Positions 6,944 to 11,668 of a DNA stretch of 11,668 nucleotides are shown here, piece after piece (the stretch's first letter is position 1; the number at the start of each line of letters is the position of its first letter). The stretch covers positions 1-11,668 of the forward strand of contig JAGWYI010000071.1 of NCBI GenBank assembly GCA_018969455.1, written 5' to 3'. The position numbers and the translations under genes are program-made. Source of the stretch: Bacteroidota bacterium. GTDB taxonomy: Bacteria > Bacteroidota > Bacteroidia > Chitinophagales > Saprospiraceae. The notes beneath the pieces were generated by a model, which had not been told where the DNA came from, ran no database searches, and saw only the letters and a list, made by a program, of their open reading frames with translations.

Positions 6944-8620
6944 ATGAAATTCTACCTTTCTGCCTTCCTTCTGTTTGTCGCGTTTGCCGCCAAAGCGCAA
7001 TGCATTTCCGGTGATTGTAAAAATGGCAAAGGCACCTTTCTTTTTCCTTCGGGCGCCAAATACATTGGCGATTTTAAAAATGGCGAAATTCACGGAGTAG
7101 GCGTTTGTTACTACACCGACAACAGCAAATACAGTGGAGAATGGAAGCATCGCTACCCCGACGGGCGCGGAACTAAAACCTACCCCGATGGCACCAAACG
7201 CACCGGATTGTGGATAAAAGGGCGCCCGGTTGACGAAAACGGCAACATCCTCGAAGATTATATCGCACACAAAAAAGAGGAAAAACAAGACGATGGTACC
7301 AACATACAATCGGGCTGTTTGAGTGGCGATTGCAAAACGGGATTGGGTGTTTTTGCTTATCCCGATGGCAGTAAGTATGAAGGCAATTTCATCGACGGAA
7401 AATATGAAGGTTCCGGAACCTTCTATTTTGCCAACGGCGACAAATATGTAGGCGACTTCAAAAACAATTTTCCGCACGGCAAAGGAACCCGCTATCTGAA
7501 AAATGGAGATAAAGAAACAGGCGAATGGTCTAATGGTGAGTTTTTAGGAAATAACCTGACCGTAAATGGAAAAATTGGCTGTGTTCAAGGCGACTGCGAA
7601 TCGGGTATGGGAACTTATGTGTACAAGGAAGGTTCTGCCAAATACGTAGGCGCCTTCAAAAACAAGTTTCCGCATGGAAAAGGTATTTGTACCTACGCAA
7701 CCGGCGATCGATACGTGGGAGAATGGGCCGAAGGCGCATTTGAAGGCGCAGGTACCTTGTTTTTGCACGACGGTACCGAGGTAGCAGGTTATTGGCACGC
7801 CGGCGAATATCAGGGAAAAAACCCACCCAATAATTATCAACCGGTCGCCGACCCGGTAGATAGCAGCAATTCAGTCGCCAGTTCGGCAGCCAATATTTAT
7901 GCCGACGTGAAAGTATGGGCGGTTGTAGTTGGTGTCGCATCCTATGACCACATGCCGGTTTTGCGCTACACCGACGATGATGCGTATCGGTTTTATGCAT
8001 TTTTGAAAAGTCTGGAAGGCGGCGCTTTGCCCGATGAGCAACTGCGTATCCTGATTGATGAAGAAGCTACCCGCGAAAACATCCTCGAAACCCTCAATAT
8101 TATCTTTGAATCTGCCGGACCCAACGATTTGGTCATTTTCTATTTTTCCGGTCATGGCCTAAACGGTTCTTTTCTGCCCATCGATTTCGATGGGTACAAC
8201 AACAAAATCGCACACGAAGAAATTGCGGCCATTTTTGCCAAATCTAAAGCGCGATTTAAACTCTGCCTCGCAGATGCTTGCCATTCGGGCAGCCTCCTGG
8301 CAATGCGCGGCGAAACAGAACCTACACTGGTACAATATTATGCTGCGCTTTCAAAATCGGTGTCGGGAACCGCTCTCATTATGTCTTCCAAATCGGAAGA
8401 AACTTCGCTCGAATCTTCCGGTTTGCGCCAAGGCGTTTTTAGCCACTTTTTAATACGAGGACTCAAAGGAGAAGCGGATGTAAACCACGACAAAATTGTA
8501 TCCGTTCAGGAAATATTTAACTTCATCTATACCAATGTACGCGATTATACCGGTAACCGACAAAGTCCGGTCATAAAAGGAAACTACGATCCGAATATGC
8601 CGGTATCCGTTTCGCGATAA
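6944..8620 (+). CDS. Secreted MORN-repeat protein with C-terminal caspase-like (C14) protease domain
   Basis: This is a 558-residue protein. Residues 1-19 form a signal peptide ending AAKAQ. MORN-type repeats (YxGxFxxGxxxGxG pattern) run from about residue 28 to 291 in three blocks, each opened by Cys-x2-Gly-Asp-Cys: C20/C25, C125/C130 and C213/C218. A linker (about 292-321) leads to a caspase/metacaspase-like domain (322-558). The catalytic dyad is H404 (YFSGHG) and C446 (DACHSG). D444 just before the Cys-containing turn is typical of metacaspases that prefer Arg or Lys at P1, so basic specificity is inferred. D512-x-N-x-D516 to E523 forms an EF-hand-like loop. The protein is expected in the periplasm or outside the cell; the substrate is unknown. 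An upstream extension of the frame to 6713 would lack a signal peptide at its start and overlap the gldG start, so 6944 is chosen. It is divergent from gldG; no good promoter was seen. It might act in surface maturation, signalling or defence. Confidence 0.93.
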   Translation: MKFYLSAFLLFVAFAAKAQCISGDCKNGKGTFLFPSGAKYIGDFKNGEIHGVGVCYYTDNSKYSGEWKHRYPDGRGTKTYPDGTKRTGLWIKGRPVDENGNILEDYIAHKKEEKQDDGTNIQSGCLSGDCKTGLGVFAYPDGSKYEGNFIDGKYEGSGTFYFANGDKYVGDFKNNFPHGKGTRYLKNGDKETGEWSNGEFLGNNLTVNGKIGCVQGDCESGMGTYVYKEGSAKYVGAFKNKFPHGKGICTYATGDRYVGEWAEGAFEGAGTLFLHDGTEVAGYWHAGEYQGKNPPNNYQPVADPVDSSNSVASSAANIYADVKVWAVVVGVASYDHMPVLRYTDDDAYRFYAFLKSLEGGALPDEQLRILIDEEATRENILETLNIIFESAGPNDLVIFYFSGHGLNGSFLPIDFDGYNNKIAHEEIAAIFAKSKARFKLCLADACHSGSLLAMRGETEPTLVQYYAALSKSVSGTALIMSSKSEETSLESSGLRQGVFSHFLIRGLKGEADVNHDKIVSVQEIFNFIYTNVRDYTGNRQSPVIKGNYDPNMPVSVSR

Positions 8621-8645
8621 ACTTTTTCAAATGCTTGCTCGGGGT

Positions 8646-8678
8646 AAAAAAAAAGCGCGGTGCTCGTTTGCACCGCGC
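8646..8678 (-). terminator. Strong intrinsic terminator (9-bp GC-rich stem, U9 tract)
   Basis: GCGCGGTGC (8655-8663) and GCACCGCGC (8670-8678) pair perfectly around a six-base loop. Read on the minus strand the stem is followed directly by nine U residues (8646-8654). On the plus strand the same stem has no proper U tract, so it mainly serves minus-strand transcription, although it may also limit read-through from the MORN-caspase gene ending at 8620. Confidence 0.85.
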
Positions 8679-8760
8679 CGGTTTCCCGTATATAATCTCA
8701 TGAAAAGTTTCTGAATTGCTTGATCAACTTCAACGTTGTGTTGTTGTTCGTTGTTATTGA
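8646..8760 (-). ncRNA. Candidate small RNA (orphan transcription unit, about 115 nt)
   Basis: A Bacteroidota-like promoter at 8766-8796 and a strong intrinsic terminator at 8646-8678 on the same (minus) strand bracket about 115 bases that encode no convincing protein: the only ATG frame is 24 codons and runs through the terminator. Just before the terminator the RNA can form a three-pair mini-hairpin closed by a GAAA tetraloop (8679-8688), which would abut and could stack on the terminator stem. The unit points towards the 3' end of the MORN-caspase gene and stops 25 bases short of it. It could be a trans-acting small RNA or a non-functional transcript. No known RNA family was recognised with confidence. 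Confidence 0.4.
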
Positions 8761-8765
8761 TGATA

Positions 8766-8796
8766 CAAAAGTGCGACTGGTTGCCTGAATCGCAAA
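8766..8796 (-). promoter_or_regulatory. Bacteroidota-type promoter of the candidate small RNA
   Basis: On the minus strand TTTG (8793-8796) is followed after exactly 19 bases by CACTTTTG (8766-8773), one mismatch from TAnnTTTG. The predicted start is near 8760. No ORF begins downstream before the terminator. Confidence 0.5.
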
Positions 8797-9020
8797 GAAC
8801 AAAAAACGGGATTTGTTAAATGGTATTTTCTAGTAAAAAACCGGAGTTTTAGACCAAGGACAACTGAATTTCAATGCTTTAAATAAATATTTGCTTTTTT
8901 AAGTATAAATTTAAACTTTAATATTCTAAGGTTTTGTGACATAAAAGCCTTTTTGTTGAAAAAAAATTCAAAATATGAAAAAAAATTTTCCCAAAAAAAG
9001 CGTTCAAGGGGCCGTGTATT
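8797..9020. other. AT-rich intergenic stretch with an 18-bp imperfect palindrome
   Basis: This region between the candidate small RNA and the glycosyltransferase stop holds no supported gene. It is rich in A and T runs (several of seven or eight A) and includes 8901-8918, an 18-bp palindrome with a single symmetric mismatch (core TAAATTTA flanked by AAGT and ACTT). No GC-rich hairpin followed by a U tract was found for the glycosyltransferase, though U-rich stretches follow its stop on the minus strand. A plus-strand frame at 8975-9175 mostly overlaps the glycosyltransferase and is not a gene. Confidence 0.4.
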
Positions 9021-9740
9021 TTATTTTGACCAGATATTGTACTTCAAAATGCAGAAGATTGCCCGGAACCCATCTTTCCAACCAATCTTTTTTCCTTCCT
9101 CGTAAGAACGTCCATAATATGAAATTCCCACCTCGTAAATACGCACGTTGTGAATGCGACTTATTTTGGCAGTAATTTCTGGCTCGAAGCCAAACCGTTT
9201 TTCTTTTAGTTGTATACTTTTGATCATATCCGAACGGAACAACTTATAGCAGGTTTCCATATCGGTCAAATTGAGGTTGGTAAATATATTGGAAAGGAAG
9301 GTAAGGAACTTATTTCCAATGCTGTGCCAAAAAAACAAAATGCGGTGTGGGCGTCCGCCCATAAACCTGGAACCATATACCACATCAGCGTATCCATTGA
9401 GCAAGGGCCGCAACAAGATGTTGTATTCGGCAGGATCGTATTCGAGGTCGGCATCCTGAATAATTAAATAAGCCCCGTTGGCATGTTGAATGCCCGTATG
9501 CAGCGCAGCCCCCTTACCCTGATTTACTTCATGCTTTAAATAACGTATGTTTAAATCCGGATTGGCGGCCATGTACCGTTGAATGGCGCCTTCTGTATCG
9601 TCTTTCGAACAATCATTGGTAATGATAATTTCTTTTTGCAGCCCCTCTATAAGGTCTACATTTTTAATTTTATCTAAAATCAAATGAATTGTACGCGCTT
9701 CGTTGTAAGCGGGAATTACAATAGATAAGGTTTGAGACAT
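9021..9740 (-). CDS. Family 2 glycosyltransferase, dolichol-phosphate mannosyltransferase-like
   Basis: This 239-residue protein is a GT-A fold family-2 glycosyltransferase that would transfer a sugar from a nucleotide donor, most likely to a polyprenyl phosphate carrier or another envelope acceptor. Motifs in order are SIVIPAYNE (6-14), the nucleotide-binding ITNDCSKDDT (40-49), QGKGAAL (74-80), the metal-binding D96-A-D98, YGSRFMGG, the acceptor-region DMETCYKLFR and GFEPEITAKI, and the C-terminal KKIGWKDGFRAI typical of DPM1-like bacterial enzymes. No membrane helices are present, so it is a cytoplasmic or peripheral catalytic domain without the GtrA-like or C-terminal helices seen in some relatives. 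A GTG at 9752 would add four residues; the ATG at 9740 (MSQTLSIVI) is preferred. Its own TACCTTTG box lies 37 bases upstream. It follows the flavoprotein gene on the same strand, but its own promoter suggests separate transcription. The donor sugar is unknown. Confidence 0.92.
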   Translation of the reverse strand: MSQTLSIVIPAYNEARTIHLILDKIKNVDLIEGLQKEIIITNDCSKDDTEGAIQRYMAANPDLNIRYLKHEVNQGKGAALHTGIQHANGAYLIIQDADLEYDPAEYNILLRPLLNGYADVVYGSRFMGGRPHRILFFWHSIGNKFLTFLSNIFTNLNLTDMETCYKLFRSDMIKSIQLKEKRFGFEPEITAKISRIHNVRIYEVGISYYGRSYEEGKKIGWKDGFRAIFCILKYNIWSK

Positions 9741-9777
9741 ATCAACAAGCACTTAAATTGTCAAAAAAAATCGGGCG

Positions 9778-9785
9778 CAAAGGTA
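9778..9785 (-). promoter_or_regulatory. -7 element (TACCTTTG) of the glycosyltransferase gene
   Basis: This is a perfect TAnnTTTG match on the minus strand, 37 bases before the ATG at 9740 and just beyond the flavoprotein stop at 9809. No good TTTG is found 17-23 bases further upstream (the best is AATG), so the call rests on the -7 word and its recurrence before other genes in the window. Confidence 0.45.
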
Positions 9786-9808
9786 CATTATGTTTTTGGA
9801 ATGCATCA

Positions 9809-11032
9809 TTATAAGCTTTGTGCGATAGCCTGCCCCGCAATCCAGCCGCCCGTCCAGGCAGCTTGAAAATTAAACCCGCCGGTAATGGCATCTATATCCA
9901 GCACTTCGCCAGCGAGGAATAAACCGGGGTGTTTTTTGGATTCAAATTTTTTGAAATTAATTTCATCCAGGTTTACCCCGCCTGCGGTAACAAATTCTTC
10001 TTTGAATGTACTTTTTCCGCGCACTTGATACGCACCGGCTACCAATTCCGCGCCCAATGCCTGCAAGCGTTTTTTATCCAGATCACCCCAACGCATTTCG
10101 GAGCTAATACCGGCATTTTGAACCAGATTTTCCCATAACCGCAACGGCAACTCGAAATGCGTTCTGGAAGCTACCCATTTTTTTCCGTTTGTATGTTTTT
10201 GATCGGCCAGATAGCGCAGTACGCTTTCCCTTGTTTCATTTCCCAACCAATTGATTTCGAGCGGGAATTGGTAAGCGTTGGCATGCAATGCGCGCGCACC
10301 CCACGCTGAAAGGCGCAATACCCCGGGGCCACTAAATCCCCAATGTGTAATAAGCAGGGCGCCTTCCGCATGGAGCGTTGTACCTGGAATACGCAGTCGG
10401 GCGAGCGGCACTGAAACACCCATCAAATGTTGGATGCGCGGATCTTTTACGTGAAAAGTAAATAAAGACGGAACTGGCTCAACAATATTTAAGCCAATTG
10501 ACTTTAAAAGATCCCAAATAGCAGGATTGGATCCGCTGGTAACCGCCACACGATCAAAGTATTGCAATTCGGGCTCATGTTGAATTTTAAGCTGCCAAGA
10601 TTTAAATTGATCGGGCGGAATGATTTTTTCCACCCGTGCGTGGGTGCGTAAACAAACACCCAATTGCCGGGCACAGCGCTGCAAACATTGCACGATGGTA
10701 TTGGAATCGTCTGAAATTGGGAACATTCGGCCATCTGGTTCCGTTTTCAGGGTTACACCCTTTGCATCAAACCAATCTATGGTTTGTTGAGGACCAAATC
10801 GCATAAATGGTCCCAAAAGCGCCTGTCCGCCCCGAGGATAGAATTGAATCAAATTTTTGGGATCGAAGCAAGCATGTGTAACATTGCACCTGCCTCCCCC
10901 ACTGATGCGTACCTTTTCCAGAACAGATTTTCCGCGTTCAAAAATGGTTATGCGGCAACCCGGATTCGCCTCTGCGCACGCAATTGCCAAAAAAAAACCT
11001 GCAGCGCCCCCGCCAATAACAGCGATTTCCAT
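9809..11032 (-). CDS. HI0933/YhiN-family FAD-dependent oxidoreductase
   Basis: This is a 407-residue flavoprotein of the HI0933-like family (also annotated as NAD(P)/FAD-dependent oxidoreductase or aminoacetone oxidase family). The N-terminal Rossmann motif IGGGAAG (6-12) is followed by E32, which would bind the FAD ribose. The family signature SGGGRCNVT spans 44-52. A second family region contains HAEGALLITHWGFSGPGVLRLS, and the C-terminus has the FAD-closing block FLAGEVLDIDAITGGFNFQAAWTGGW. The length is typical and the protein appears complete. It should be a soluble cytoplasmic protein; the true substrate of the family is unsettled. A longer frame begins at 11086, but a TACCTTTG promoter box at 11062-11069 lies within that extension, so the ATG at 11032 (MEIAVIGGG) is chosen, placing the Rossmann strand at the N-terminus as usual. 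The glycosyltransferase follows on the same strand; the GH3-like gene is divergent. Confidence 0.94.
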   Translation of the reverse strand: MEIAVIGGGAAGFFLAIACAEANPGCRITIFERGKSVLEKVRISGGGRCNVTHACFDPKNLIQFYPRGGQALLGPFMRFGPQQTIDWFDAKGVTLKTEPDGRMFPISDDSNTIVQCLQRCARQLGVCLRTHARVEKIIPPDQFKSWQLKIQHEPELQYFDRVAVTSGSNPAIWDLLKSIGLNIVEPVPSLFTFHVKDPRIQHLMGVSVPLARLRIPGTTLHAEGALLITHWGFSGPGVLRLSAWGARALHANAYQFPLEINWLGNETRESVLRYLADQKHTNGKKWVASRTHFELPLRLWENLVQNAGISSEMRWGDLDKKRLQALGAELVAGAYQVRGKSTFKEEFVTAGGVNLDEINFKKFESKKHPGLFLAGEVLDIDAITGGFNFQAAWTGGWIAGQAIAQSL

Positions 11033-11061
11033 GTTTTGAAAATTGTTGTTTATATTTGAGG

Positions 11062-11074
11062 CAAAGGTATACCT
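11062..11074 (-). promoter_or_regulatory. -7 element (TACCTTTG) of the flavoprotein gene, overlapped by a 10-bp palindrome
   Basis: TACCTTTG occurs on the minus strand at 11062-11069, 29 bases before the ATG at 11032. A TTG lies 14 bases further upstream (11084-11086), closer than the usual spacing. The box is embedded in the perfect palindrome AGGTATACCT (11065-11074), which could be a small operator or a coincidence. Confidence 0.45.
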
Positions 11075-11176
11075 CGATCCGGGCAATTTTGCGTTGGACC
11101 GACAAGGAGACTGATTTGTTTTGCATATTTTCTATTTTCGCCGTTCAGTAGAATTCACAACGATCTTCTCTGGTTC

Positions 11177-11668
11177 ATGAAATGGTTGGTCAACGAAATC
11201 GTAAAACAGTATCTGCGATTGCGCATGCGGCGCATCGAAGGGTATATGCATGACCCTGGCGCAGCACAGGATCGATGGTTGCACAACTTATTGGATACCG
11301 CAAAAAACACCGAATATGGAAAAAAATTCGGTTTTTCTTCCATCAAAAATGCTGAAATGTTTGCCCGACAGGTTCCCGTTCAAGATTATGAAGGGCTAAA
11401 GGGGTACATCTATTCCATGATGGCAGGAACGTCGAATGTGCTATGGCCGGGCGAAATTAACTGGTATAGCAAAAGCAGCGGTACTACCAGTGACCGAAGC
11501 AAATTTATTCCGGTTCCCGAAACTAATTTGTACAATTGCCATATTGCCGGAAGTTGGGATTCTCTAGCCTTGCTGTATCACAACAAACCCGATATGGAAA
11601 TTTTTCGGCGTCGAAATGTGGTATTGCCTGGAACTTATGAAAGTTTGAAAGAATATCCCAGAACCAAA
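11177..11668 (+). CDS. GH3 auxin-responsive promoter family protein (N-terminal part)
   Basis: The frame opens at the ATG at 11177 and runs without a stop to the window edge, giving 164 codons. Bacterial GH3 homologues belong to the adenylate-forming (ANL-like) superfamily and are thought to activate carboxylic acids with ATP and transfer them to amino acids or other acceptors; plant GH3 proteins do this with auxin and jasmonate. The key evidence is the ATP-binding SGTT motif in YSKSSGTTSDRSKFIP (about residues 97-111), preceded by the family-like N-terminus: a helical RLRMRRIEGY, LLDTAKNTEYGKKFGF and VPVQDYEGLKGYI. Members run to about 500 residues, so roughly two thirds are missing. No signal peptide is seen, so it is cytoplasmic. 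The gene is divergent from the flavoprotein, with 144 bases between starts. TATTTTCG at 11135-11142 is a one-mismatch -7 box candidate. The substrate in this bacterium is unknown. Confidence 0.9.
   Translation, partial: MKWLVNEIVKQYLRLRMRRIEGYMHDPGAAQDRWLHNLLDTAKNTEYGKKFGFSSIKNAEMFARQVPVQDYEGLKGYIYSMMAGTSNVLWPGEINWYSKSSGTTSDRSKFIPVPETNLYNCHIAGSWDSLALLYHNKPDMEIFRRRNVVLPGTYESLKEYPRTK

Noticed and set aside
6908..7477. 189-residue antisense ORF on the minus strand
   Set aside because: It lies opposite the MORN repeats and reflects their repetitive, codon-biased composition; the plus-strand protein is unmistakable.
8590..8690. 24-codon ATG frame within the candidate small RNA
   Set aside because: It reads through the terminator stem and U tract and on into the end of the MORN-caspase gene, and has no protein-like composition.
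8797..9020. AT-rich gap considered as a replication origin or mobile-element scar
   Set aside because: There are no DnaA-box cluster, iterons, terminal inverted repeats, target duplications or transposase remnants.

Overview
The window looks like chromosomal core-type DNA from a Bacteroidota bacterium, probably an environmental gliding relative of the Saprospiria/Chitinophagia grade. The reasons are a gliding-motility gene (gldG), a DUF4159 protein, a PorT-like outer-membrane barrel, a bacterial GH3-family protein, and promoters that match the Bacteroidota pattern (TTTG near -33, TAnnTTTG near -7) in place of -35/-10 boxes. No tRNA, rRNA, CRISPR array, insertion sequence or phage gene is visible. 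The genus cannot be fixed from the sequence alone.

Layout, left to right. (1) 1-2258, minus: a two-gene unit encoding an M3-family metallopeptidase and, 19 bases downstream, a secreted DUF4159 protein cut by the window edge. (2) 2407-3141, plus: a small outer-membrane beta-barrel protein, divergent from unit 1. (3) 3168-6795, minus: a tight four-gene unit, gldG, an ABM-fold monooxygenase-like protein, a secreted zinc-dependent phospholipase C-like protein and an AhpD-like carboxymuconolactone decarboxylase family protein, with gaps of only 8, 13 and 10 bases. (4) 6944-8620, plus: a secreted MORN-repeat/caspase-like protease, divergent from gldG. (5) 8621-9020: a 400-base gap holding what looks like an orphan minus-strand transcription unit (promoter plus strong terminator, about 115 nt, no convincing ORF), a candidate small RNA. 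(6) 9021-9740, minus: a family-2 glycosyltransferase of the dolichol-phosphate mannosyltransferase type. (7) 9809-11032, minus: an HI0933/YhiN-type flavoprotein. (8) 11177 to the end, plus: the N-terminal part of a GH3-family adenylating enzyme.

The word TACCTTTG occurs exactly once upstream of each of the four leading minus-strand genes (M3 peptidase, gldG, glycosyltransferase, flavoprotein), 26 to 45 bases before the chosen ATG. For three of them it lies inside the longest possible ORF, so it argues for the downstream start codon.

Most of the window is ordinary housekeeping and envelope biology. The parts most worth a second look are the MORN-caspase protein, with three Cys-x2-Gly-Asp-Cys blocks and an EF-hand-like loop inside the caspase domain, and the candidate small RNA immediately convergent with it.
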